Assembly (NCBI GenBank): GCA_937973575.1 | Contig: CALJKH010000182.1 | Location: 1 to 12,942, forward strand | From: an uncultured Solirubrobacterales bacterium | GTDB taxonomy: Bacteria; Actinomycetota; Thermoleophilia; Solirubrobacterales; Solirubrobacteraceae | Direction of reading: 5' to 3' | DNA: 12,942 nt | In this document: piece after piece, positions 6,802 through 12,942 of the stretch | How positions within the stretch are numbered: the first letter of the stretch is position 1 | Layout of the letters: each line of letters starts with the position of its first letter | Position numbers and translations under genes: made by a program | Notes under the pieces: model-generated | The model's input: only the letters and a program-made list of their open reading frames with translations | Database searches by the model: none | Told to the model about the DNA's origin: nothing

Positions 6802-8952
6802 GTGAGGATCGCCCGGGTTCAGCCTCTAACGACTGCCCGGGCCCTTCGCGGCCCGTTCGACTATCTCCTCGATCCTGACTTTCCAGAGGTTGCGGTTGGA
6901 ACACGGCTCCGAGTTCCGTTCGCAGGGCGGAAGCTAGATGCCGTCGTCGTTGAGCTCGACACCAAGACCGATGTTCCCGAGGGCAAGTTGGCGCGTCCCC
7001 TTGGCGTTCTCGACCAGGCTGTCCCAGCTGATCTTGTAGATCTCGCACTCTGGACTGCGGACGCCTACTGCTCAACTCCAGCTCGCTCCCTAGCGCTGGT
7101 ATGTCCGCCGGGCGGCGGCAGGACTACCGACAAGGTGGCGCTCTATGCCTCGATCACCCCTGCGGGCCAAAGCGCCCTCACAGACGGGAGCCGGCTTACC
7201 GATGGGCAGCGGGAGGCGTTGACACTCCTCGCCACCGGACCAGAGTCGGCAGCAGCAATGGAGCTAGGACATTCTGGATTGAGGCGGCTTGAGGGGAGGG
7301 GGTTGGTTGATTTGAGTAGCGAGCGTGTGCTGCGACGGCCAGCTCCATCGCTGCTCGACGCCGGGCGGGTTGCTCCTAAGCTCAACTTAGAGCAGCAGGC
7401 CGCAGTTGATGTGATCGTTGGGGCAATGGAGGCGGGTGCGGCTGACCGCGGATTCCTCCTGCACGGGATTACTGGTTCCGGTAAGACGGAGGTTTACATC
7501 CATGCTGCCGAGGCTGCTCTGGCATCAGGTCGCGGGGTCATTGTCTTGGTTCCCGAGATTGCTCTTACACCTCAGGCTGTCTCGCGCTTCACTGCGCGTC
7601 TGGGTGACACGGTTGCCGTCCTTCACTCGGGCCTTTCTGCCGGTGAAAGACATGACGAGTGGCGGCGACTCGCGGATGGCGATGCGAGAGTTTGTATCGG
7701 GCCTCGGTCTGCGGTCTTCGCGCCAGTTCACGAGCTCGGTTTGATGATCGTTGACGAAGAGCATGAATCTGCCTATCGAAATGACGGCGACCCCGGCTAT
7801 GACGCTCGCGAGTTGGCCGCACGACGGGCAGAACACTCTGGTGCTGTGCTGGTCGCTGGGAGCGCCACGCCACGGCCGGAGAGCGTGCGCCGGTTGAAGC
7901 ACTTGCGGCTCGAAGGGAGAGCAGACGGTTCACCTCTCCCTCCAGTTGAACTCCTTGACATGAAGGGACAGAAGGGCGTACTCCATTCAAGCTCCGTCGA
8001 GGCCCTTGGTGATGTTCGTGACTCCGGCGCTAAAGCCATTGTCTTGCTTAACAGGCGCGGCTGGAGCAACTTCGTAGCCTGCGGGGGATGCGGGCACACG
8101 TGGAGCTGCCCATCCTGCGATGTGACATTGGTCCTTCACCGAGCCAAGAACCGACTGGAGTGTCACCACTGTGGACACTGGGAAGCAGTTCCACAACAGT
8201 GCCCGGAGTGTGGCTCTTCGAGCGTTGGCCGCCACGGCGCGGGGACCGAGCGCCTAGCTACGGAGTTGTCGGGTCTTTTCGGGGGGACATCCTTTCCAGT
8301 CTTCCGCCTAGACACCGATGTGACAGGCGGGAAGGGGGAGACCGAGCGAATCCTCGCGCAGTTCCAGCAGGCCGACTCAGGTGTCCTTGTTGGGACTCAG
8401 ATGGTCGCCAAGGGGCACGACTTTCCCGATGTAACGCTTGGAATCGTTGTAGACGCCGACTCGACGCTTCGTTTCCCGGACTTCCGAAGCGAGGAGCGAA
8501 CCTTCCAACTGGTTACGCAGCTCGCTGGACGTGCGGGCAGAGGACCGCGGGGAGGAAAGGTGCTCGTTCAGACTCAGTCCCCAGACGCTGAGTCGCTCCG
8601 CTACGCGGCCCAACACGACGCCGACGGGTTCCTGGAGGCTGAACTTGAGCGTCGGGACGCGCTTCACTATCCGCCAGCGTCGGCGCTTGTGAGGATCCAG
8701 TGTGCCGGACATGACGAGCTAGCGCTCGAGCAGGTCTGCGAGCAACTTATTGAGCTCCTTGAGCAGACAGAGTGCGAGGTCCTAGGGCCAGCGCCGCTCT
8801 TCAGGCTGAAAGGAAGGGAGCGGCGCCAGATAGTTGCTCGGTCAACCGACCGTGCGCTGGTGGTTCGCTCTGTGAGTGAGGCTGTTGCGGCTGTTGCGAA
8901 GGAGGCATCGAAGGGTGCTGTCGCAATTGGCACAGAGGTTGACGCTGGTTAG
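6802..8952 (+). CDS. priA: Primosomal protein N' (replication restart helicase PriA)
   Basis: PriA recognises stalled or repaired replication forks and reloads the replisome; it is a 3'-5' DNA helicase. The 716-residue product is full length (E. coli 732). An N-terminal DNA-binding domain (about 1-100, with VGTRLRVPFAGRKLDAVV at 32-49) is followed by a helicase core: Walker A GITGSGKTE (222-230), PEIALTPQ (251-258), DEEH (318-321), GSATPRPES (353-361), GTQMVAKGHDFP (531-542) and QLAGRAGRGPRGG (573-585). The eight zinc ligands are present as four CxxC pairs: 427/430, 436/439, 454/457 and 467/470. This matters because PriA of Mycobacterium and relatives is annotated as lacking detectable helicase motifs; this copy should be an active helicase. 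The GTG start gives the family-like MRIARVQPL. No Shine-Dalgarno is visible, as the palindrome sits there. The end ...TEVDAG replaces the common VDVDP-type ending. Confidence 0.96.
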   Translation: MRIARVQPLTTARALRGPFDYLLDPDFPEVAVGTRLRVPFAGRKLDAVVVELDTKTDVPEGKLARPLGVLDQAVPADLVDLALWTADAYCSTPARSLALVCPPGGGRTTDKVALYASITPAGQSALTDGSRLTDGQREALTLLATGPESAAAMELGHSGLRRLEGRGLVDLSSERVLRRPAPSLLDAGRVAPKLNLEQQAAVDVIVGAMEAGAADRGFLLHGITGSGKTEVYIHAAEAALASGRGVIVLVPEIALTPQAVSRFTARLGDTVAVLHSGLSAGERHDEWRRLADGDARVCIGPRSAVFAPVHELGLMIVDEEHESAYRNDGDPGYDARELAARRAEHSGAVLVAGSATPRPESVRRLKHLRLEGRADGSPLPPVELLDMKGQKGVLHSSSVEALGDVRDSGAKAIVLLNRRGWSNFVACGGCGHTWSCPSCDVTLVLHRAKNRLECHHCGHWEAVPQQCPECGSSSVGRHGAGTERLATELSGLFGGTSFPVFRLDTDVTGGKGETERILAQFQQADSGVLVGTQMVAKGHDFPDVTLGIVVDADSTLRFPDFRSEERTFQLVTQLAGRAGRGPRGGKVLVQTQSPDAESLRYAAQHDADGFLEAELERRDALHYPPASALVRIQCAGHDELALEQVCEQLIELLEQTECEVLGPAPLFRLKGRERRQIVARSTDRALVVRSVSEAVAAVAKEASKGAVAIGTEVDAG

Positions 8953-8955
8953 AAT
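8927..8955 (+). promoter_or_regulatory. Predicted sigma-A-type promoter of def, inside the end of priA
   Basis: TTGGCA (8927-8932), a 17-base spacer, and TAGAAT (8950-8955) match the -35/-10 consensus with one mismatch each from TTGACA and TATAAT. The -10 includes the priA stop codon TAG. Six bases separate it from the def GTG at 8962, so the canonical start of transcription is the first base of the def start codon. This would give a leaderless def mRNA, in line with the lack of a Shine-Dalgarno there. Read from sequence only. Confidence 0.55.
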
Positions 8956-8961
8956 CGCCTT

Positions 8962-9543
8962 GTGAGCACCAGCGAAGAACGGCAGGAGCGCCGAAACCGA
9001 GATCACATCGATGCCGAGCGTCGAGCGCGCCGCGATGCTGCGCTTCAGCACATTCGCCAGTGGGGAGACCCAGTTCTGCGAGCTGTAACGAACGACATCA
9101 CTGATTTCAGCAGCATGCAGGAACAGGTTGAGCGGATGACGATGCTTATGGACGAGGCAATCGGCTGTGGGCTTGCAGCGCCCCAGGTTGGCTCGCTCAG
9201 CCGTTTCTTCATCTACAAGGTTGAGCCTGATGCGCCCGTCATCGCGGTAGTTAACCCCCAAATCACATGGCGAAGCGATGAGGTTGCCACTGACTTTGAG
9301 GGATGCCTGAGCCTTGAGCCGATTGTGGTTGAGGTTGAGCGTCCTGTCGCCGTCAGGGTTGAAGCCCAGACAGTCACAGGGGAGAGCGTCGTTATCGAAG
9401 CTGAGGACTTTGAGGCGCGAGTCATTCAGCACGAGTACGACCATGTCGACGGCATCCTGATTCTCGATCGCACTGAGCCTGATCAGAAGCGGGAGGCTTT
9501 GGAGATCCTGAGGCGTCACAACACTGAAACTCCAGCCCTTTGA
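8962..9543 (+). CDS. def: Peptide deformylase with charged N-terminal extension
   Basis: Def removes the formyl group from N-formyl-methionine of new proteins, a metal-dependent hydrolysis at the ribosome exit. All three family motifs are present: GCGLAAPQ (68-75), EGCLS (113-117) and QHEYDH (156-161). Metal ligands are Cys115, His157 and His161; Glu158 is the catalytic residue. Motif 2 is followed by Glu instead of the usual Pro. About 28 charged residues rich in Arg and Glu precede the normal family start (IRQWGDPVLR, 31-40). No ATG, GTG or TTG lies in frame in this extension, so the GTG at 8962 appears to be the true start. The predicted promoter just upstream points to the same codon. The gene starts 9 bases after priA and overlaps fmt by 4 bases (TTGA). 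Confidence 0.95.
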   Translation: MSTSEERQERRNRDHIDAERRARRDAALQHIRQWGDPVLRAVTNDITDFSSMQEQVERMTMLMDEAIGCGLAAPQVGSLSRFFIYKVEPDAPVIAVVNPQITWRSDEVATDFEGCLSLEPIVVEVERPVAVRVEAQTVTGESVVIEAEDFEARVIQHEYDHVDGILILDRTEPDQKREALEILRRHNTETPAL

Positions 9544-10436
9544 GTTACGTCTACATCGGGACTGACGAATTCGCAGCTGCTGTGTTGCGGAGTTTGGTCG
9601 GGGCCGGGCGCCAACCAGCGCTTGTTATCTCGCGACCTGACGCTCCGAAAGGGAGAGGGCGCAAGCTGAGCCCTCCGCCGGTGGCTGAAGTGAGCTTTGA
9701 GCTCGACCTTCCGACCATCCAGCCTGAGGACATTGCCTCGGCTGAGGTTGATGAAGCTATAGACGCCGTCGATCCGGTGGCGCTCGCTCTCTGTGCTTAC
9801 GGGGCGATCATTCGGGACCCCTTGCTCACAAAGCGGCCGATACTCAACCTGCATCCTTCTCTGCTTCCGAGATGGCGCGGAGCGACCCCGATTGAGCGGG
9901 CAATAATGGAGGGCGATACCGAGACGGGCGTGTCCATCATTCAGCTTGTGGATGAGCTTGATGCGGGGCCAGTTGCGTCTCAGGCCGGAATCCCGATTCT
10001 CCCAAGTGACAACTTTGAGTCCCTTTCAGCGCGTCTTGTGGACGTCGGCGCCCAGCTTCTAGCCACCGAGCTAGCGAATGCTGAGGCTGGCGAACTCGCC
10101 TTCACACCCCAGGCGGGAGAAGGTGTTACCTACGCGGAACGGTTCGCCGCAGAGGATCGATTCCTAGATCCCAAGGACAGCGCTGCGACTGCTCTTCGCA
10201 AGTTGCGCGCCTTGACGCCACACATCGGTGCTCGGCTTCGGCTCAATGATGAGGAAGTCTTGGGTATCAAGGCAGCGAGCCTTGCCGAGCAAGCTGTTAC
10301 GCCGGGCGAGATCCGACTTGAAGGCTCATTGGCCCTAGTTGGCTTCGCTGACGGCACTGTCCAGATCGATCGTCTTGTTCCGCCTGGAGGGAAAGAGATG
10401 AGCGCCTCTGACTGGCTGCGTGGACGTGGCAACTGA
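9540..10436 (+). CDS. fmt: Methionyl-tRNA formyltransferase
   Basis: Fmt transfers a formyl group from 10-formyltetrahydrofolate to initiator Met-tRNA, the counterpart of Def. Residues 1-190 form the formyltransferase domain: IGTDEFAAAVL (6-16), RPDAPKGRGRKLSPPPV (32-48), CAYGAII (85-91), NLHPSLLPRWRGATPIE (103-119), ETGVSI (128-133) and DELDAGP (138-144). The catalytic triad of the family is Asn103, His105 and Asp141 (E. coli Asn106, His108, Asp144). The C-terminal ~95 residues are the tRNA-binding OB-like domain, ending with PPGGKEMSASDWLRG (281-295). The product has 298 residues, slightly shorter than E. coli Fmt (315). TTG at 9540 overlaps the def stop in TTGA, and no better start is available, so translation is likely coupled to def. 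Confidence 0.95.
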   Translation: MSYVYIGTDEFAAAVLRSLVGAGRQPALVISRPDAPKGRGRKLSPPPVAEVSFELDLPTIQPEDIASAEVDEAIDAVDPVALALCAYGAIIRDPLLTKRPILNLHPSLLPRWRGATPIERAIMEGDTETGVSIIQLVDELDAGPVASQAGIPILPSDNFESLSARLVDVGAQLLATELANAEAGELAFTPQAGEGVTYAERFAAEDRFLDPKDSAATALRKLRALTPHIGARLRLNDEEVLGIKAASLAEQAVTPGEIRLEGSLALVGFADGTVQIDRLVPPGGKEMSASDWLRGRGN

Positions 10437-10466
10437 ATCGGCCGCGGCATGCGGCATGATCGCTGC

Positions 10467-10706
10467 ATGGACGGCACAGGAGGCTCCGCTGAATCGGAAC
10501 TCGGTCCAACCTGCCCTGGCTGCAATGAGCCGTGGTTGCGGCCGAGTGCTAAGGCCGGACGCTATCGCTGCGTTTACTGCCTTCGTCGCTACGAGCTCAC
10601 GTCCGTCTGCCCATCCTGCGGCGAGCATGGGACGATTGCTCGCATGAGTTCCGGTGGCCCGATGAAGTGCAACCAGTGTGGTGTCAGCATGCTGAAGGAG
10701 ATCTGA
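10467..10706 (+). CDS. Small double zinc-ribbon protein, YfgJ-like cysteine pattern
   Basis: This short gene encodes about 79 residues (85 if the in-frame ATG at 10449 is used). Counting from 10449, four CxxC knuckles lie at 22/25, 41/44, 54/57 and 74/77, enough for two zinc ribbons. Nine residues separate knuckles 2 and 3 and sixteen separate 3 and 4. From memory, this is the spacing in E. coli YfgJ (zinc-ribbons family, PF07191), and the segment YRCVYCLRRYELTSVCPSC is laid out alike; the YfgJ ACGAVDY stretch is absent. No membrane segment or catalytic motif is seen and I cannot give a function. It fills the space between fmt and rpe, 30 bases after fmt and 1 base before rpe, so it is very likely cotranscribed. 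The start is uncertain: the first residues before the first CPGC are poorly constrained and neither ATG has a clear Shine-Dalgarno. The repeat GCGGCAT occurs twice in tandem at 10444-10457. Confidence 0.8.
   Translation: MDGTGGSAESELGPTCPGCNEPWLRPSAKAGRYRCVYCLRRYELTSVCPSCGEHGTIARMSSGGPMKCNQCGVSMLKEI
10695..10700 (+). promoter_or_regulatory. Ribosome binding site of rpe
   Basis: AAGGAG lies 7 bases before the rpe ATG, inside the last codons of the zinc-ribbon gene. It is the clearest Shine-Dalgarno in the window and fixes the rpe start. Confidence 0.8.
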
Positions 10707-10707
10707 G

Positions 10708-11385
10708 ATGCCAGTCATTCCAAGCGGCGTGCGAATCGCTCCTTCGATCCTCTCTGCGGACTTCGCTCACTTAGGTGATCAGGTGGCCACCGCGATGGAC
10801 GCCGGCGCGCGCGTGATCCACGTTGATGTGATGGATGGCCAGTTTGTTCCCCCGATCACGATGGGTCCAATCGTTGTTAGCGCGCTTGCCGATCAGGTGA
10901 AGGCCGCTGGTGGCATTCTCGACGTGCACCTAATGATTGACGCTCCCGAATCGCAGGTCGAAGCGTTCGCTGCGGCAGGGGCCGACACGATTGTTATTCA
11001 TGTTGAGGCGACCAGCCATCTACACCGAACACTCGGTGCGATTCGCGAGGCCGGCTGTCTGGCGGGGGCCGCTGTATGTCCTGGGACGCCGGTGGAGGCT
11101 CTGGCTGAGGTTGCGGACCTCCTCGACCTCGCCCTTGTGATGAGCGTGAATCCGGGCTGGGGTGGACAGAAGTTCATTCCGGCGAGCACCGAACGCATCG
11201 CGAAACTGTCCGAGCTTCTTGAAGGGAAGGTTCCGATTGAGGTTGACGGTGGTATTGACGAAACGACAGCTCCACTCGTTACAGAGGCAGGAGCCTCGCT
11301 CCTCGTAGCCGGGTCAGCAATCTTCAGTCGCCCCGATCCAGCTGGGGCCTATGCCGCGATTGCCGCAGCTGCCGGGGCTAGCTAG
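10708..11385 (+). CDS. rpe: Ribulose-phosphate 3-epimerase
   Basis: Rpe interconverts ribulose 5-phosphate and xylulose 5-phosphate in the non-oxidative pentose phosphate pathway, which also supplies the erythrose 4-phosphate used by AroF. The 225-residue TIM barrel is complete: IAPSILSADF (10-19), HVDVMDGQFVPPITMGP (38-54), DVHLMI (72-77), HVEAT (98-102), NPGWGGQKF (148-156), EVDGGI (178-183) and GSAIF (202-206). Metal and acid/base residues are His38, Asp40, His74 and Asp179. The start has a good ribosome site and sits one base after the zinc-ribbon stop. Its TAG stop shares the palindrome CTAG (11382-11385) with the stop of the convergent flippase gene, so there is no intergenic space; a strong hairpin begins 15 bases after the stop. 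Confidence 0.96.
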   Translation: MPVIPSGVRIAPSILSADFAHLGDQVATAMDAGARVIHVDVMDGQFVPPITMGPIVVSALADQVKAAGGILDVHLMIDAPESQVEAFAAAGADTIVIHVEATSHLHRTLGAIREAGCLAGAAVCPGTPVEALAEVADLLDLALVMSVNPGWGGQKFIPASTERIAKLSELLEGKVPIEVDGGIDETTAPLVTEAGASLLVAGSAIFSRPDPAGAYAAIAAAAGAS

Positions 11386-12755
11386 ACGCTTGTAGCTGTG
11401 TCGTCTACGCGCGGCCGTGCGTAGACGAATCTCAGAAGGACTACGAGAAGTCCCGCAGCGCCTGCGTAGCCAATCTCTGCTCGATGCACTGGATCCGAGA
11501 TCACTGAGGCTGCGCACCAAGCGATGAAGAATGCGGCTGACACGAGCCACGCCCCAGCTGCGAGGCGGGCATGCCCGCGCGCGAGTGCAGCCTGATTAAG
11601 AGTTCCTGCGGTCAGATGGAATCCCATTCCGACGGCGACAATTCCCAGCCCCATTCGGTCATAGGCGCCACCCGTGTTGGCGAATAGAACGGACATGATC
11701 CACGGGCCCGCAATGAGCATTGCCGCGGCCATCAGACCTGCGAATCCCCAGATCGCCAAAACTGTCTTCCGGATCGCGGCCTTGAAAGCCTCAAGGCCAC
11801 CGGTCGCCTCTAGGCCTGCCAAGTGCGGTAGCAACGATGTCTGGATTGCTTGAAAGAGCTGCAGGGGAGCTCGCGCAATAAGCAGAGCGTTGAACACCAA
11901 CCCAGCGGCAGCAGTTCCGGCCGCCGTCAGCGTGACAGCGATCACGGCGCCATTCAGAAGCGCCTGCTCGGCCAACATCACTCCGAAGACGGCAGCTGCA
12001 AAGCCAGCCCCGCGCCGGAGGGATAGGTCGCCGGCTGCCTCCTCGGCCGCTTCTGCTCCCGGACCACCCTCAATAGCTGCATCGAGGGCTGGAACGATGG
12101 ACGATGGATCATGCTCAGCACTTGGCGCGTCGTCTTTGCGGGCAAAGGCGGCGGGAACAACCATCAGCGATACGCATGGGGCAGCAAAGATGCCAAGCGC
12201 GACGATGTTCTCACCGTGGGCAATGCCGACTGCCACAGCGAGTGCGAAGAGGAAGCGGGCCACTGACTCGACAAATACAAGTAGTCCGTAGAGGCCGAAC
12301 CGTTCATGCCCGGCCAGCCATCCGCGCGCAAAGTACGAAGCGGCATATGCCAGCGTTGAACCAACGAGGATCCAGTAGATCGCGTCGCCGCCAGGCCCAC
12401 TGAAGACCTTCGTGATGATCTGCTCCTTCAGCGGAAGAGCCACGGCGAGGAATGCAATGGCAAAGCCAGCTTGGATCAGGAGCGGGACACGCAGTGGATG
12501 CCCAGTAAGTCCGCGGGCTCTGCGGTCAGCGATGGTTCGAGAGAGGAGCTGCTCAATCGGCCGGTAAATGACTGAAACGATCACGAACAGAATGCTCCAA
12601 AGGAGAGCTATCTGGTCATATCTACTATCTCCGTTGAGTGCGTGGCTCGCGACGGTGAAGTAGCCAAAGGTGACTAGCCCGGTTGACGCGATCCCAATCG
12701 AAAGGATGCGAGCCCCGGCGCCAAATGAGCGCTCGGTCGTCTCGCTCTTACTCAT
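11382..12755 (-). CDS. Multi-spanning membrane protein, MATE/Wzx-type flippase (polysaccharide transporter)
   Basis: The product is a membrane protein with about twelve hydrophobic helices, in two halves of six. Counted from the upstream GTG at 12785, they lie near 26-46, 58-76, 100-118, 136-156, 163-188, 192-213, 262-285, 291-315, 340-362, 378-398, 408-430 and 438-455. An Ala/Glu/Asp-rich loop (about 216-256) joins the halves. This layout fits the MOP superfamily, which includes Wzx lipid-linked oligosaccharide flippases and MATE exporters; the sequence alone does not name the substrate. Start choice: ATG at 12755 lies 2 bases after the stop of the upstream methyltransferase (457 residues); GTG at 12785 would overlap that gene by 28 bases (467 residues). 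The soluble N-terminus before the first helix is satisfied by either. Pairing with a methyltransferase suggests an envelope-glycan cluster continuing beyond the right edge. It converges on rpe and shares the CTAG stop. Confidence 0.8.
   Translation of the reverse strand: MSKSETTERSFGAGARILSIGIASTGLVTFGYFTVASHALNGDSRYDQIALLWSILFVIVSVIYRPIEQLLSRTIADRRARGLTGHPLRVPLLIQAGFAIAFLAVALPLKEQIITKVFSGPGGDAIYWILVGSTLAYAASYFARGWLAGHERFGLYGLLVFVESVARFLFALAVAVGIAHGENIVALGIFAAPCVSLMVVPAAFARKDDAPSAEHDPSSIVPALDAAIEGGPGAEAAEEAAGDLSLRRGAGFAAAVFGVMLAEQALLNGAVIAVTLTAAGTAAAGLVFNALLIARAPLQLFQAIQTSLLPHLAGLEATGGLEAFKAAIRKTVLAIWGFAGLMAAAMLIAGPWIMSVLFANTGGAYDRMGLGIVAVGMGFHLTAGTLNQAALARGHARLAAGAWLVSAAFFIAWCAASVISDPVHRAEIGYAGAAGLLVVLLRFVYARPRVDDTATSV
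11401..11428 (+). terminator. Strong hairpin after rpe, embedded in the flippase C-terminal codons
   Basis: TCGTCTACGC (11401-11410) and GCGTAGACGA (11419-11428) are perfect 10-base inverted repeats around an 8-base centre. In the rpe-sense RNA the stem extends by a G-U and a C-G pair to a GGCC loop; in the flippase-sense RNA the G-U position becomes a C-A mismatch. It starts 15 bases after the rpe stop and lacks a U-tract. It encodes flippase residues 453-462 (counted from the GTG at 12785). A role in ending rpe transcription is inference. Confidence 0.5.
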
Positions 12756-12757
12756 GC

Positions 12758-12942
12758 TCAGCGGCGAACGAGAAGCATCGTCCACGGGAACGGTGAGCGT
12801 GCTTCAACAACGTCTCCGTGCTTGGACAGCATCTTGATGAAGGAGGCCTTTGACCAGTGGTTGATGTGGCCAGGCGTATTACCAAGGTCGGTTACATACT
12901 TGCCGCGGCAGAAGTTGACGATCCGCCAGAGAGGCTCGCGCG
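12758..12942 (-). CDS. Probable SAM-dependent methyltransferase, C-terminal part (gene runs off the window)
   Basis: The reverse strand is open from the right edge to a TGA at 12760-12758 and encodes the last 60 residues of a protein. The segment DLGNTPGHINHWSK (18-31) and the ending RSPFPWTMLLVRR (48-60) resemble the C-termini of class I methyltransferases found near glycan and cell-envelope genes in actinobacteria; this is recognition from memory, and the SAM-binding part lies outside the window. The frame is strongly biased towards codon-like usage without stops, and the stop is followed directly by the flippase start (TGA GC ATG), which supports a real coupled gene. The methylated substrate cannot be told. 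The coding frame begins at 12940; bases 12941-12942 belong to a split codon. Confidence 0.7.
   Translation of the reverse strand, partial: REPLWRIVNFCRGKYVTDLGNTPGHINHWSKASFIKMLSKHGDVVEARSPFPWTMLLVRR

Noticed and set aside
6239..6805. 188-codon + strand open frame overlapping metK in another frame
   Set aside because: MetK motifs are complete in the other frame; this one is a Ser/Thr/Val-rich shadow.
8842..9519. 225-codon open frame on the - strand opposite the priA end and def
   Set aside because: Both genes beneath it carry complete catalytic motifs; the antisense product has no recognisable domain.
10444..10457. Tandem GCGGCAT repeat before the zinc-ribbon gene as a regulatory repeat
   Set aside because: Two 7-base copies in GC-rich DNA are too little to claim function; noted in the gene entry only.

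Overview
This window holds a dense run of bacterial housekeeping genes. The composition is moderately high GC (roughly 58-60% by eye, not computed). Starts are often GTG or TTG, Shine-Dalgarno signals are few, and adjacent genes commonly overlap by 4 bases. Together with the protein families this suggests an actinobacterium. A deep-branching class such as Thermoleophilia is my best guess, because PriA keeps its full helicase core and zinc-binding cysteines, whereas PriA of mycobacteria and relatives is degenerate. The lineage call is inference.

Layout. Positions 1-5468 (+ strand) carry aroF-tyrA-aroA-cmk-der: DAHP synthase, prephenate dehydrogenase and EPSP synthase (entry, Tyr branch and late step of aromatic amino acid synthesis), followed by CMP kinase and the ribosome-assembly GTPase Der. 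Positions 5557-6768 carry metK (S-adenosylmethionine synthetase), bounded downstream by a perfect GC-rich palindrome. Positions 6802-11385 (+ strand) carry priA-def-fmt, a small double zinc-ribbon protein, and rpe: replication restart, N-formyl-methionine removal and addition, and the pentose-phosphate epimerase. On the - strand, reading inward from the right edge, lie the 3' end of a probable SAM-dependent methyltransferase and a 12-helix MATE/Wzx-type flippase, likely part of an envelope-glycan cluster. The flippase converges on rpe, and the two genes end on the same CTAG.

How the genes work together. The first two products appear feedback-regulated (ferredoxin-like N-terminal domain on AroF, ACT domain on TyrA). 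def and fmt form the usual pair that formylates initiator tRNA and deformylates new proteins. Gene ends are tight; no gap exceeds about 90 bases, and I see no rRNA, tRNA, CRISPR array, insertion sequence or prophage.

I found no convincing undescribed biological system. The observations most worth a second look are small: a consensus-like promoter at the end of priA that would make def leaderless, a strong hairpin inside the end of the flippase gene that may terminate rpe, a YfgJ-like zinc-ribbon gene where rsmB often sits, and a divergent, short CMP kinase.
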